Source of the DNA: Phytophthora quininea
Lineage: Eukaryota > Oomycota > Peronosporomycetes > Peronosporales > Peronosporaceae
Direction: 5' to 3'
Assembly: GCA_011947345.1 (NCBI GenBank)
Contig: JAAVTG010000685.1
Location: 20,462-84,461 of the forward strand
DNA length: 64,000 bases
In this document: piece after piece, positions 1-10,443 of the stretch
How the letters are laid out: each line of letters begins with the position of its first letter
Numbering within the stretch: the first letter of the stretch is position 1
Position numbers and translations under genes: made by a program
Notes under the pieces: model-generated
The model's database searches: none
Seen by the model: the letters and a program-made list of their open reading frames with translations, nothing else
What the model was told of the DNA's origin: nothing

Positions 1-212
1 TCGTACAGTTCTTCGCCTCGCCCTCTGCGAGCTTGGTTTGTAGCGAACAATCCTCCGTGTGCTCGTTCTTCAAGCAGACCCCCACCAATAACTCTTATTT
101 CGTTCTCATTAGTTCTCACTGATAACTCCCGGTTTAGGCGAAGCTGCCAGAAAGAACCGTCCAGCCGGCGATTGAAGTTTCTTGCGTGGCGTTGGCGGGG
201 ATTCAGCGGAGA

Positions 213-259
213 CATCTCGGCAATTGTACAATGCCATTGATCGTACAATTGCCGAGATG
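213..259. repeat. Perfect 17-bp inverted repeat (hairpin)
   Basis: Bases 213-229 and 243-259 are exact reverse complements around a 13-base loop. Positions 1-610 hold no gene that I can support. The repeat lies just beyond the 3' end of the MULE transposase and could be a transposon terminus or a foldback, but no matching copy was found on the far side of the transposase. Confidence 0.75.
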
Positions 260-610
260 CTCACATGGAACACAAGCTGTTCCCATAATGGCTAATAAGA
301 CGCTGACGACGTAGTGCAATTATTAATAAGTCTCTTGAATTTTTATTATAAATTTCTCGGCTGGGGCGTGTACCACACACTGGAACAATTGCTGAAGTCT
401 ATCCTCGCCAGGAATTTTGCTCGGGCGGGCAAGTTGAGCTACTAAAACGTTAATTCATATTGGAATATCCACTTATATCGGATTGGAATTTGCATTTTGA
501 TGCATCAATAGGAATTTGGTAAGCAGTCTTTATCTATTGATTAGAGCAATATTCAGCTTAAAATTGAAGAAAACTATGCGAATTTCTCACTCAAGCTGTG
601 AATTTTATGA

Positions 611-2132
611 TCATAGTGCGTTCTTGGCCTCCTTGCGCCGCTTAGGTAATGGACCATGTTCCTTTCCCCTTTTGCCAACTCGTTCGGGGGCGACGGGTAT
701 TGGAGGAGCACTCATGGATGTATCCACAGCTAGATTTCCGGTAGTCGGCCACGGCATAAACTGGAAGCTGTAAGCCTTGCAAAAATGTCCAATTGACATT
801 CTAGTTTCGTCGTACAGTTCCTCAATTGTCTTGTCTTCTCGAGCAGCTGCGTGGATAGCGTGCACGCACGGGAATTCCTCGTCCTGCCAGTTGCCGCACG
901 TACACGTCAAGTCAACAAGATTGACAGATCTCCATGGGTGAATGTATTTTGATGCTTTCACAGGGCCAAGATTCTGAACCGAGTAAACACCTAGCATGCA
1001 CGGAGTTGAGTGAAACATTCTTGCAACTTGGCTCCGAATCGTCCGTTGTTCGTGAAGAAAGGGAACAAGAGCAGCTTTTCCAAAAACAAATTGTGTAGTC
1101 GGCGGCTTCTTTTCTTCTGTCTGATAGCAGTTCACTTAGTTTGAGAAAATACATGTGGGAAGCATCCAAAGGCTTAGCACTTCGAAGTTCTTCTCCCATC
1201 CAGGAGTTAGCTTCTTCCACAAGATTGAAGCTAATCTCATCGTAGGTCGGAAGACTGTACGCCTCCAAAAACTTGTACTTTACCCAGTTTTTCGGATTGA
1301 GAGTTAAATTGTTGTTGCTGACTTTTTTGAGTAAGTAAGCAGCAGCGCCTGGATTGCTAATTTTCAGCTCATTGGGAAACAATTTATAGTCGTTATTATC
1401 ACAATCGCTGCGGGCGAGTTTGCAGATTGTACTTCTATCGTCAACTGTTAATTTGATTTTAGCGCGATTAATGTTGTCCATTACGTGACGCAGGCAGAAA
1501 CGATGACCAGAAAGTGGAAAAACCTTTTCAACTGCTTCTAGTAAACCCTTCTGGCGGTCAGACAAAATCGTAATTTTGTCCACACCCAGCGATTCTTTAA
1601 CCACAGTCAAAAACCAATGCCAATGATCATAGTTTTCTTTCGGTACCAGAGCAAAACCGAACGGGATGATGTGGCGGTCACAGTCTTTTGTAGTGGCGAC
1701 CAACCCCCCTCGCTGGTTCATTTCAGCTTTTCGATCCGCCCCGTCAAATCCCACGAGGTGTTTTGCTATTTTGGCGATGTGAACTCCAACATTTGGCACA
1801 AAACAAGCTCTGAGAAAAGCTCCGTCAGCCTTCCAATCGCATCGCCAATTTGAGCCTGGGTTTTTATCTGCCATGACGGTCAAATAGGCGCACAATTTCT
1901 GATAGCTTTCTAGCAAATTGCCGTGTAATTTGTCATCAATTATACACTTCATCCTGGTTACAGTTGTGAGACTTGTGTCTTGTCCTTTGCCTTTGAGAAA
2001 GTTCTTCACGGATTTTCCCGACATCGACGACACGGAATAATCATGTGATGACAGCATTTCTTGTTCAACCAGAGCTATCATGTCTGATACTCTCTGTGTG
2101 GTGTTGCGCATAGCATTAGTCGGAGCTGTCAA
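611..2132 (-). pseudogene. Mutator-like (MULE) transposase, frameshifted
   Basis: The 406-residue upstream frame (2132 down to 912) contains a MULE DDE core. An acidic/Gly segment (FDGADRKAEMNQRGG) is followed by LSDRQKGLLEAVEKVFP and a histidine-rich RFCLRHVMDNI. A second frame (1135 down to 611) carries the SWIM zinc finger CTCGNWQDEEFPCVHAIH, with C-x-C and C-x-H spacing. It ends in a basic tail. In intact MULE transposases the SWIM finger follows the DDE core in the same chain, so one frameshift near 1,000-1,130 separates the two halves. The N-terminal DNA-binding region upstream of 2132 was not recognised, and terminal inverted repeats were not found with confidence. The family call is strong. 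The copy looks inactive. Confidence 0.85.
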
Positions 2133-2954
2133 CGTTCCTTCTACAGGGGGACTCCGTCTACCCCACGTACTTGAGATGATTGTGTGAAAAACTAGCTTGC
2201 GTTATCTTCCATTGTCCGTCTTTCCCAGACACGTTTATGAAGAAGGGGCCCTGCAAGTTGTCGACGCTGGTTTCACGATCAAAAACCTGCGTTCCATTGA
2301 GTTTTTGCAGACATACTTCTCATTTCTGCTGTTATTTGCCTGTGCACTTTGTGATTGAACGTACAACTAAAAACCACTCATATAAACAAAGTTTTGCACG
2401 CAGATTGAGCTGCTCGCTGCGAAGAAAATTCTACGTCGGCAGTATTCTGGTGTTTTTGGTACACTCGCCCGTAAGTTAGAGAAGTGGAATCTACCGTATC
2501 AATCAGGACATCTTGCTTGAGCAGTCCACTATTTTGAGCCAAATAGATATCAGCAGACTCCAACACGAACCGAGCATCCCCAAACTTCAGACGACCGGGC
2601 TTGTCCCTGCTACCGTATGCGGCGATAGTTGCGAGCGGTAGGCAGGTGCTAGTACACTGGCAGGCGAACTATCTAATTATAACAATGAAAGTATGCGTTG
2701 CATTCGATAAGTTCGACTTCTAGTGGGACGCAAACGAACCTAGCCATTTTCACTGGGCATGGTCCCAGAAAAGTTGAAACCAGTGAATATTCACTGGGTT
2801 AACATAATTCCTCTCTGAAGTCCCGGCGATGAGGTGTTCCACAAAATCATCCGAGTCGCTGACAGTGTCCTCGATGATATGAAGGCTTTCTAGTTGCTCA
2901 ATAAAATTGTTCTCGTGGTCAGCAGGGCAATAGGTTTTAGTTTCTCCACTTCAC
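2133..2954. other. Intergenic DNA, no gene seen
   Basis: No convincing coding region. Bases 2780-2797 form a perfect 18-bp palindrome centred on AATATT, and the hexamer TCACTGG occurs again nearby. This may be transposon-derived, but no family can be named. Confidence 0.5.
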
Positions 2955-3284
2955 TCACTCCATCAGCCCTTCCTCACCCGTCGCCGACAGCGTTGTTGCC
3001 GTCCCAGCCTTCCTGTCCGACATCAAGCTCGCGGTGGTCGAGGAAGCCGCCATGGCTTCAGTGTGAGCTCGATCCTTCTCCAATTCACAGACGCGCTTCC
3101 TCTTTGTATCACGTTTTAAAGGGATAATATGGCTATAAAACTCGTCCAACGTTAACTGCACATCTCCGTTGGCTTTGAAAAAGGCTATTACGTCGAGTTT
3201 CTTCTTGAACGTCTCGCAGTCGCGCGAGTATTCTGCTGGACGACGGCCAGCACCGCCTGGCGTCCGCTTCCGTCCTCGCGCCAT
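2955..3284 (-). pseudogene. Transposase N-terminal DNA-binding fragment (pogo/DDE-1-like)
   Basis: From the ATG at 3284 the frame encodes about 109 residues starting MARGRKRTPGG. It continues with a block of the form FKKKLDVIAFFKANGD...FYSHIIPLKRDTKRKRV...DRAHTEAMAAS. Oomycete DDE-1 (pogo/CENP-B-like) transposases typically open with a basic segment, then a helix-turn-helix that predicts a K-R-K-x-I/V-x-x-W motif, then an EAM-type stretch. The catalytic region is absent, so this is a fragment. The frame is open upstream to 3515, but that extension has no family resemblance. The family assignment is tentative. Confidence 0.45.
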
Positions 3285-3642
3285 GGCGACTTGCGCAGTG
3301 GTTTTGTTCTCTGACAGCACTGGCCTCTGAGCAAAAATAGTTCTGTCCGCTTGAACAAATGGCTTAAAGTGGGGTTTTATCATGTGGCTACATTGATATG
3401 ATTGGCTCATTCGTCTGTCCGGATGTACAAAATGTCCGGAGGCACAAATGTTCTTCAGTACGATACCAACTTTTATGGCCAGTACAATAATTTCATCAAC
3501 TTTGCAGCTATTCACGACCTGATTGGTTCATAAGAAAGAGCGCAATTCCGTATTTTTAACAACACAAAATTTGGTCCCAACGCAACTGGCATCACAAAAG
3601 GATCAGACAATGCATCAACTTTTTCTCTAGTGAAGTGACTCG

Positions 3643-4271
3643 GTGGATCATGCTTGCATCAAATATACCAGAATGAAGGGTGGATTGGCTGTACTGCCAT
3701 ATTTCCGAGACCACGCCAGTTCGTCCAGGACTGGAACGAGGGAAAATGGAGCACTAACCGCGGTAACCACTGGCTCAAAAATGGTTAGGAGCAATGACAA
3801 CAGACGAGAAACAGAGGGAACTTCTGACAGCAGCAGCACAACGGGTAGCATCCTATATAGCGCCAACATTTCTATCTGTCGCTCAACAGTGTATATACCG
3901 CAGCACTCTTTAGCCATGGATTTACTGCGGCAAATTTGGGCAACGGTTACGCCAGCGTTGTTATGGAGACTGAGGAACTCGGCGGTATTTAAGGGTGTGC
4001 CTTTGAACGAGACAGAAACAACAAATATTATATTTGCAGGTGGATCACATCAAGAGCAAGCAATTGTAAGTGCGCGAAAAAAATAAGATAAAAAGTCATG
4101 GGAAAATGTTTGGACGTGTGCTACCGAATAATGATGACAACGAGACCAGGCAACCCATTACCGGAACTCCAAATGTGGAATCTGCACTACCATCTGACTC
4201 CGGACCACAAGAGTCTGACAGGCGTTGGGAGTGGATGGATCATATATCACCATCAAGAGCCCGAGGACTGG
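3643..4271 (+). pseudogene. Degenerate LINE-like C-terminal region
   Basis: Frame 3643-4086 ends with TPALLWRLRNSAVFKG, which resembles the tryptophan/arginine-rich block after the zf-RVT domain of non-LTR retrotransposon ORF2 proteins. Frame 4098-4288 contains GVGSGWIIY followed by DWKPIEGG, reminiscent of an RNase H-like fold (G-x-G-x-GW-x-x-Y). The reading frame resumes after the LINE inserted at 4289-5625 (GGSVFF, then a stop), so the older element was already present when the insertion happened. Positions 5643-6111 continue this degenerate sequence, with nothing else recognisable. The LINE identity is inferred from short motifs only. Confidence 0.35.
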
Positions 4272-4288
4272 AAACCAATCGAAGGAGG

Positions 4289-5625
4289 GGGAAATTGAAT
4301 TGATTAACTGTTTAGCGGATTTCTCGTCTGAAGGTGATACGCTATCTATCCGTGAGAGTTACGTTCGTGTCGTCCACAAGTGGTGAATAGGTTCCGGGAT
4401 ATTATTTTCTGGCGGATCAACGCCAAGTTTTTGCAGCACCCGGGCCACAGTAGCGCGGTTGCAATGAAGCTCATGTGCGTGTTGGTAGAGGAATTGGTAG
4501 TGCCTCTTGAACGAGTTCAGCAGATTGCGAATATTTGGCACTTCAGCTGTTGTTTCCTGGAAATGAATGTCGTTCCTGAGCCGCCATGTTGCATGAAACA
4601 CAATCGCTGTGTAGATCCTCCATAGAAGTATCAGTTCTTTGTGTTCACTTCTCCAGTTCCTACGAAGGTCTTGCAATCTTGGGAAGAGTAGCAACCTCCA
4701 GCTTAGATCGACGCAAAAGAACGTCGACCACCGGCTCCATAGTTCGCTCCACATTGGTTCTAATAACGGGCACGTGAAAAACAGTGTTCTACCGTTTCGA
4801 TATCCTGGCATTCCGGACGAACGCAGTTTTGGATGGTAGGATTTAGTTCTCTGAGGAAGTATAGTCGTGAACCGACTGTGAGGTCTTCGAGACACATTCG
4901 TACGATCACATCATGAATTACCGGCAGTAGATATCCACGTAGAGAAATCACCCTGGACAAGGTTTCATGAATCCTTTGTCGAGGACACCCCAGGTCTTCC
5001 ATCGGATGATGCATCAAATGCATCAACTCCGGAACTTGCTGGAGAATCACCTTCCAATCTTGCGATCGCAAATTTGGGAAGAATCGCGTAGATGGTTCTG
5101 TTGGGAGACAGCTGCTTAGCTTGATTCCAAATATCGGTGGTGAATTCGTACTTCTTACTTCCTGCATTCCTCCTTCGTCTGGATGCGGTAGTAAGCGATG
5201 AAATAATCGGCTCATTTGATGGTAGAGCACGAAAATGTCATGCGGAAGCACTTTCGTCCCAAGTATTGGATGAATCTCGGAGCAGACGTCCGTGAAACAT
5301 GCCGTTGAAGACGGCCAATCGCGATTGGCACCCAGAAAGTCGGCAAAACATAACTTTTTATGTTTTGCCAGTTCCCGACAGAGCGCTCGAAAGGCATTTG
5401 ACCCTGACCCCAGGGGCTTCGCCGGACTTGCTGGGCTTCGTGTATCCAGTACCTGAAATTCAGGCAACTTGCTCCACCAAATTGGGGTGAATAACGCCTT
5501 CTGCAGAGTTTTCATTCTGTTGTAGTGAATCGACTCCGGGGCTGGCCATTTAATTCTGTACCACTCCCGTAGCAAGTGTCTCCACCACAAAGGTAGCATG
5601 CTCGACCTCCAGCCCGCTGGTTTCT
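4289..5625 (-). mobile_element. 5'-truncated LINE insertion, copy 1, with 17-bp target duplication
   Basis: Bases 4272-4288 and 5626-5642 are identical 17-mers (AAACCAATCGAAGGAGG) bracketing a LINE fragment. This is the product expected of target-primed reverse transcription. The element reads on the minus strand with its 3' end at 4289, and the 3' end ends in AATTGAATTTC-like sequence without a long poly(A) tail. The body is nearly identical to copy 2 (8748-9864) over about 1.1 kb, but copy 1 extends about 220 bp further 5'. Confidence 0.85.
4359..5599 (-). pseudogene. LINE ORF2 C-terminus (zf-RVT region), frameshifted
   Basis: The frames 5599-4760 and 4895-4359 together encode the region downstream of the reverse transcriptase. 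Landmarks in order are LPLWWRHLLREW, FRALCRELAKHKKLCFADFLG, HHPMEDLGCPRQRIHETLSR, and the zf-RVT-type finger RPECQDIETVEH followed by CPLLEPMW. The end is near PPENNIPEP. One base is missing near 4,779 relative to copy 2 (GTGAAAAACAG against GTGAAAAGACAG), which breaks the finger. No reverse-transcriptase catalytic motifs remain, so the fragment cannot mobilise itself. Confidence 0.8.
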
Positions 5626-6111
5626 AAACCAATCGAAGGAGGCAGCGTCTTCTTCTAAACTACAAGTTTCGGGATACTAAGCATGATAGCATTACTCCAG
5701 CGAAGCCTCACGAGATTATTAGAGTTGACACAACTAGATCAAGTAGTTCGACGGACAAAACGCTACAAAAACGACTACGAACTGATGCTCAAGCGAGAAT
5801 CAACGATATCGAGCTGTTTTCACTTCAGCATGATATTTGCAGCTTTTTCGTCGTCCAATGGGGAACTCCAACCGGACGAGACTCCAAAGGAGTAAATTTC
5901 TAGCAAAACTGGACGACTTGTGAATTCCATGGAGATAATGGATCTCTCGACACAAGAAGGATTATCAGGAATTCTATATGACAACCACACCCACCATGCT
6001 GGAATCTTCATCACAGACAGACGAATAATGGAATATTATTCTGTCGATAATACGTCAATTGGGCTTCGAACCGCCAATAGACACGAATGCAATTGCTCTA
6101 GAGCAACACAC

Positions 6112-6375
6112 CATTTACCATGTGATCCCACCGTCTTTTGTGCCTTCCAAGATAATCTCCGGGCGGACGACGACCGAAACGCGCTCACCATTTTCGAACT
6201 GCACCACGTCGTTGTACGAATCAAACAGTAAGTGCTTGTGATGTAGAATCTCGCTGCAGTGTGGTACGCAGCAATGGCGGAGGACGGGAGCACTTGCTGA
6301 AATGATTGATCCAGTACGGACAGAGTCACGGAGCTGCCCATGATGACCCAAATACTTGTCAGCATTGTCGTTAGA
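6112..6375 (-). pseudogene. Orphan fragment of the lipase maturation factor gene
   Basis: Translations on this strand contain SIWVIMGSSVTLSVLDQSFQ, then QFENGERVSVV and PEIILEGTKDGG. These correspond almost residue for residue to the LMF-like gene at 20,782-21,052. Both flanks of the similarity end abruptly and no other LMF exon is present. The frame is broken between the two blocks. It is an inverted partial copy of a gene about 14 kb away, probably carried by repair or retroelement activity, and is not functional. Confidence 0.85.
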
Positions 6376-6419
6376 AGGAGGTTCCTACAAAATCAGCAAC
6401 AATGAATCGCATTCTGACG

Positions 6420-6733
6420 TGAAAAAGCTCCTTAAGCCCAGCAGGACTCAACAAAGTAAAAGAGTCGAATCGGAACTCCAGGGAAGATGTAGGACAATCA
6501 ACACATCGCCAACGTCTTAAAGAAAGCTGGAGAAGTGAGGAAGACCGTATAGAATACGTCCATCGGTGCTGCACAAGATGCTTCACAACGACAACTACTG
6601 AGTTAAAGTGTTCGACGCGTGAAAGAAGGAGAAAATATCGGAACGAACACTTACACTTCATTGAATGCGGCGGGACGATGAAGATTGAGTTCGCTGTACG
6701 CACACACTTGCACAACTTATTCGTAGGAGAAAG
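6420..6733 (+). pseudogene. RXLR/WY-type effector relic, C-terminal part
   Basis: Around 6560-6645 the frame reads VLHKMLHNDNY, stop, VKVFDA, stop, KKE. This matches the family signature seen in this window (PVLxKMxxxxxYxVKVFxAWxK) with both a Tyr-adjacent codon and the Trp codon now stops. Positions 6700-6733 encode RTHLHNLFVG, matching the terminal YSTHLxDL block. That block continues after the LINE insertions at 9,885, so the C-terminus was split by LINEs. No signal peptide or RXLR motif was found upstream. This is a dead gene fragment. Confidence 0.6.
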
Positions 6734-6739
6734 AAGAAA

Positions 6740-7102
6740 GTGCTTGGCTGTCCGCAACGACAGATCCATACTACGTTACAACAGATACTTGCCCTCCGCC
6801 AGTTTCTTGTTCCTGTTGTCCACGATGTGATGCTGAGAATGTTCTTTGGAGACCTCATTGTCGGATCAAGGCTGTTCTTCCTCAAGTCGTTAAATCCTAC
6901 GATTCAACAGTGTGTGAGACGATCATGTGCTGCGATAGAAACAGTAGAGCACTGTTTCTTCTCGTGCCCAGCTCTGACGCAAATGTGGACCCCATTGTGG
7001 TCCCCATGGCATAAGGCTTTCGCGACGGAGTTGGATTGGCGATTGCTAATTTTTCCTAAACCACGAGACCTGAATAGGGAGTGGAGGCAGAACCAAAGGT
7101 AG
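6740..7102 (+). pseudogene. LINE ORF2 zf-RVT segment, inverted part of copy 3
   Basis: It encodes LGCPQRQIHTTLQQILALRQ, VPVVHDVMLRMFFGDLIVGS, then the finger RRSCAAIETVEHCFFSCPAL and WRLLIFPKPRDLNREW. This parallels the corresponding block of copies 1 and 2. The frame stops at 7102, and the remaining C-terminal codons (HxxWxPRN-like end) lie in other frames up to about 7365. Confidence 0.75.
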
Positions 7103-7444
7103 TCCTGCTACTGTGGCGAGTCCACACTGCGATCGCGTTCCATGCTACGTGGAGGTTGAGAACTATTTCGTGAAACTACAGCTGAAGTACCAAGCGTCCA
7201 AAATGGGATGTCCTCTTTTCGACGACACTGTCTGTTCATCAATCACCATTCAGCGGAGCTTGGGATTGACGACAAAATTGTAACCTCTGTTCTAGAGAAG
7301 TTAGGCTTTGACCCACCTGCGCCGCGAAACACACTACCAGCAAGTCACGTTTGGATTCCACGAAACTAAGCAGCAGAACGACTAAGTAGTATACGATCGT
7401 AGCTAGAAAAACGGTTTATCCGACTGGTTAATCAACTTAAATTT

Positions 7445-8723
7445 CATGGGGTGTGGTTGCACGCTTCTATCAGGCCGCAACAATTTGTCCCAGTCTTGGG
7501 ATTTTAGATTTGGGAAGAAACGAGATGTTTTTCCGACTGTCAGTCCAAATGTCGGCGGCATTGCACCTCGCGTTGCCACGCTTATTCCACCTGTCTCTGG
7601 GTGTGGCAATACCCGTTCAAACACCTGGGTTAGCTGTCGATAAAGCTGGGTGATATCCGTCAGTGCAACCCTGGACCCCAGAATTGGACGTAGCTCGGTA
7701 GATACCCCTTGAAAAACACCATGAGGGTTGGCCATCGATGGGAAGTATCTAGAAAGTCTGCTATACACCATTTGCCTTTTGAAACAAACTCTTTACAGAG
7801 GCACCGGAACTTGACAGGTCCTGTACCCAGTGGTGCGCGATGAGCATCTTGTCTGCGCCACACTTGGAAATTTGTCGATGCATTCCACCATATTGGGCTG
7901 AATAATGAGTTTTGGAGTGTCTTCATTCTAGTGTATCGTAATGAGTACTTGCTTGGCCATTTTACGCGTCTCCAATCTTGCAGTAGTTTACGCCACCATA
8001 ACGGGAGCATTGTTGCTTTCCATCCAGGAGGTTCAGGTGGATTTTGTAGCAAAACTCTCCCGACCACGGACGTACAAATTCCCCATATCGGTGTCGTAGT
8101 AATTCTGCTATGGGTCTATACCACACTGTTTCGTCGTTTTCATTATGACAAGCGAGGACTTTGACAAATTTTTGAAGGAAGAGAAAACGTTGTCTCCGGA
8201 TGCAGGACATAATCTCTGGTACCCCAATTCCATCGTCTTGCCGTGCTTGTATGGCAAATGAAGTGGGAACGATGTTAATACCTCCACGACTAGCTCCAAC
8301 CCGGTTGTAGAGTATGAACGTTTTTACGGCGCTTTGCCACCGTTTGATATACCTAGTGGGAATAACAGTCGTCGTCGTAAAGTACCATATCGTCGACAGT
8401 ACGATAACTTGGACAATTAGTCGCCTTCCCACGAGTGTTCGAGCTCGCCCTTTCCAAAGTTGAAGTCTTGTCATCAGCTTGTGATCTAATTGTTTGGCTA
8501 ACTCGGTCGAAGTGTCGAGATTACCAAATGGTAGAACAAGGTACTTGACGGTGTCCCCTTTCCTCAGCGATCGTAGTGGTTCAAAAATGGGAGGCTTTCG
8601 GTGATTATTGAGACTCATTTTTACGCTCTTGGAGTGGTTGAGTTTAGCTCCTGATCCCGCGCAGTAGCAGTCAACGAGCTGCAGTTCATTTTTGAGAGAA
8701 GAAGCATCATTGGCGAATAGCAC
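7445..8723 (-). pseudogene. LINE reverse transcriptase C-terminal half, copy 3
   Basis: The frame 8723-7962 opens at FANDASSL, a degenerate form of the F/Y-ADD catalytic motif C. It continues through GSGAKLNHSKSVKMSL and KYLVLPFGN (the usual GLP-type motif), the thumb, and RRLIVQVIVLSTIWYF. After a frameshift near 8,000 the frame 8067-7660 gives LPLWWRKLLQDWRRVKWPS, and then frame 7771-7403 gives FFPNLKSQDWDKLL. At least two frameshifts and loss of the 5' half make it non-functional. Confidence 0.75.
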
Positions 8724-8727
8724 TGTG

Positions 8728-8747
8728 CAACTTATTCGTAGGAGGAA
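8728..8747. repeat. 20-bp target-site duplication, left copy
   Basis: It is identical to 9865-9884 and flanks LINE copy 2. A slightly shorter match occurs at 6714. The unit encodes the HNLFVGG portion of the effector C-terminus, so the insertion site was inside a coding region. Confidence 0.8.
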
Positions 8748-9864
8748 GGAAATTGAATTGATTAACTGTTTAGCGGATTTCTCGTCTGAAGGTGATACGC
8801 TATCTATCCGTGAGAGTTACGTTCGTGTCGTCCACATGTGGTGCATGGGTTCCGGGATATTATTTTCTGGCGGATCAACGCCAAGTTTTTGCAGCACGCA
8901 GACCACAGTAGCGCGGTTGCAGTGAAGCTCATGTGCGTGTTGGTAGAGGAATTGGTAGTGCCTCTTGAACGAGTTCAGCAGTTTGAGAATATTTGGCCCT
9001 TCAGCCGTTGTTTCTTGGCAATGAATGTCGTTCCTGAGCCGCCATGTTGCGTAAAACACAATCGCTGTGTAGATCCTCCATAGAAGTATCAGTTCTTTGT
9101 GTTCACTTCTCCAGTTCCTACGAAGGTCTTGCAATCTTGGGAAGAGTAGCAACCTCCAGCTTAGATCGACGCAAAAGAACGTCGACCACCGGCTCCATAG
9201 TTCGCTCCACATTGGTTCTAATAACGGGCACGTGAAAAGACAGTGTTCAACCGTTTCGATATCCTGGCATTCCGGACGAACGCAGTTTTGGATGGTAGGA
9301 TTTAGTTCTCTGAGGAAGTACAGTCGTGAACCGACTGTGAGGTCTCCGAAGCACATTCGTACTATCACATCATGAATTACCGGCAGTAGATATCCACGTA
9401 GAGAAATCACCCTGGACAAGGTTTCATGAATCCTTTGTCGAGGACACCCCAGGTCTTCCATCGGATGATGCATCAAATGCATCAACTCCGGAACTTGCTG
9501 GAGAATCACCTTCCAATCTTGCGATCGCAAATTTGGGAAGAATCGCGTAGTTGGTTCTGTTGGGAGACAGCTGCTTAGCTTGATTCCAAATATCGGTGGT
9601 GAATTCGTACTTCTTACTTCCTGCATTCCTCCTTCGTCTGGATGCGGTAGTAAGCGATGAAATAATCGGCTCATTTGATGGTAGAGCACGAAAATGTCAT
9701 GCGGAAGCACTTTCGTCCCAAGTATTGGATGAATCTCGGAGCAGACGTCCGTGAAACATGCCGTTGAAGACGGCCAATCGCGATTGGCACCCAGAAAGTC
9801 GGCAAAACATAACTTTTTATGTTTTGCCAGTTCCCGACAGAGCGCTCGAAAGGCGTTTGACCCT
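8748..9864 (-). mobile_element. 5'-truncated LINE insertion, copy 2, with 20-bp target duplication
   Basis: Flanked by identical 20-mers at 8728-8747 and 9865-9884. The minus-strand body matches copy 1 (4289-5398) with few differences, ends at the same 3' terminus, and is truncated 5' near the FRALCRELAKHKK block. The high similarity of copies 1 and 2 indicates recent activity of this LINE subfamily. Confidence 0.85.
8817..9710 (-). CDS. LINE ORF2 C-terminal fragment, open frame
   Basis: An uninterrupted 297-codon frame covers the zf-RVT region, including HPMEDLGCPRQRIH, RPECQDIETVEHCLFTCPLL and WRLLLFPRLQDLRRNW, and runs to the natural stop. It is the intact counterpart of the frameshifted copy 1. 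The preceding 150 bp (FRALCRELAK...) lie in a different frame. It lacks endonuclease and polymerase domains, so it is a remnant with no expected function on its own. Confidence 0.75.
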   Translation of the reverse strand: MLPHDIFVLYHQMSRLFHRLLPHPDEGGMQEVRSTNSPPIFGIKLSSCLPTEPTTRFFPNLRSQDWKVILQQVPELMHLMHHPMEDLGCPRQRIHETLSRVISLRGYLLPVIHDVIVRMCFGDLTVGSRLYFLRELNPTIQNCVRPECQDIETVEHCLFTCPLLEPMWSELWSRWSTFFCVDLSWRLLLFPRLQDLRRNWRSEHKELILLWRIYTAIVFYATWRLRNDIHCQETTAEGPNILKLLNSFKRHYQFLYQHAHELHCNRATVVCVLQKLGVDPPENNIPEPMHHMWTTRT

Positions 9865-9884
9865 CAACTTATTCGTAGGAGGAA

Positions 9885-10443
9885 AGCGTGTTCTGGGAGA
9901 CATGCTACTGTAGCAAGAATCGTGAGAGTGTTGATGAATCTAGCCATACTTAAGAGAAGGTATCTCACCACTTCTAGCGCGTAAGCAAAACTTGCTTTTC
10001 ACTCAGTTTTGGGGCGCAGTTGCTGCTGTATTGACATTACCTCCTGCCCGGGTGTGGCGAGGAGGGTTTTTACTAGCTCTAGACTTGGTGAGTCGGAGGT
10101 AAATTGCAGAATGAACTTGTTTGGCTGCAGTTCCGCGGATTTGGTCCTCTTCGCCTTCTAGCCAACCATCCGAATGACTGGAGCTGGAGACGACTTCGAC
10201 GAAGGCAGAGCAGAATGCGATGAGTCCGAACCCTCACCAAACCTCGTAAAAAGTATATATTTTCGCGTTTGATCCTCACCAGATTATCAATGTAACAAAG
10301 TGTTTGCTTACGCGCTAGAATTGATTGTGCTTCAAATCCAATGCTGTACCATGCCCCTGCCTAACAGCAGCTCCGTCGAGTCGCAAGCGCTCACGTTGTG
10401 TCATTCCTGAACTCGCCCCCAAGACTTAACCGAGTTTCCAGTC
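9885..10443. other. End of split effector relic, then intergenic DNA
   Basis: The first 36 bases or so complete the C-terminal codons of the effector relic that begins at 6420, ending at TAG near 9,922. From there to 10,443 I see no gene. A GC-rich stretch at 10,130-10,210 has open frames on the minus strand but no recognisable protein. The region immediately before 10,444 is the likely promoter of the next effector locus. Confidence 0.4.

Larger units (their letters stand above)
6734..8727. mobile_element. LINE copy 3, different subfamily, internally inverted
   Basis: The element consists of two pieces in opposite orientation. Positions 6734-7444 (+) run from the codons just after the HPM landmark to the LINE 3' terminus (TTAATCAACTTAAATTT). 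Positions 7445-8727 (-) run from reverse-transcriptase motif C to the HPM codon. Together they reconstitute one uninterrupted LINE sequence with the 3' segment flipped. The 17-base sequence at 6714 recurs at 8728 and is probably this element's target duplication. It is diverged from copies 1 and 2, for example FRCLCKEFVSKGKWCIADFL in place of FRALCRELAKHKKLCFADFL. Confidence 0.75.

Noticed and set aside
6734..8727. Twin priming as the cause of the LINE inversion
   Set aside because: In twin priming the 5' part is inverted and the 3' end stays next to the target duplication. Here the 3' end lies at the internal junction, so the standard model does not fit.
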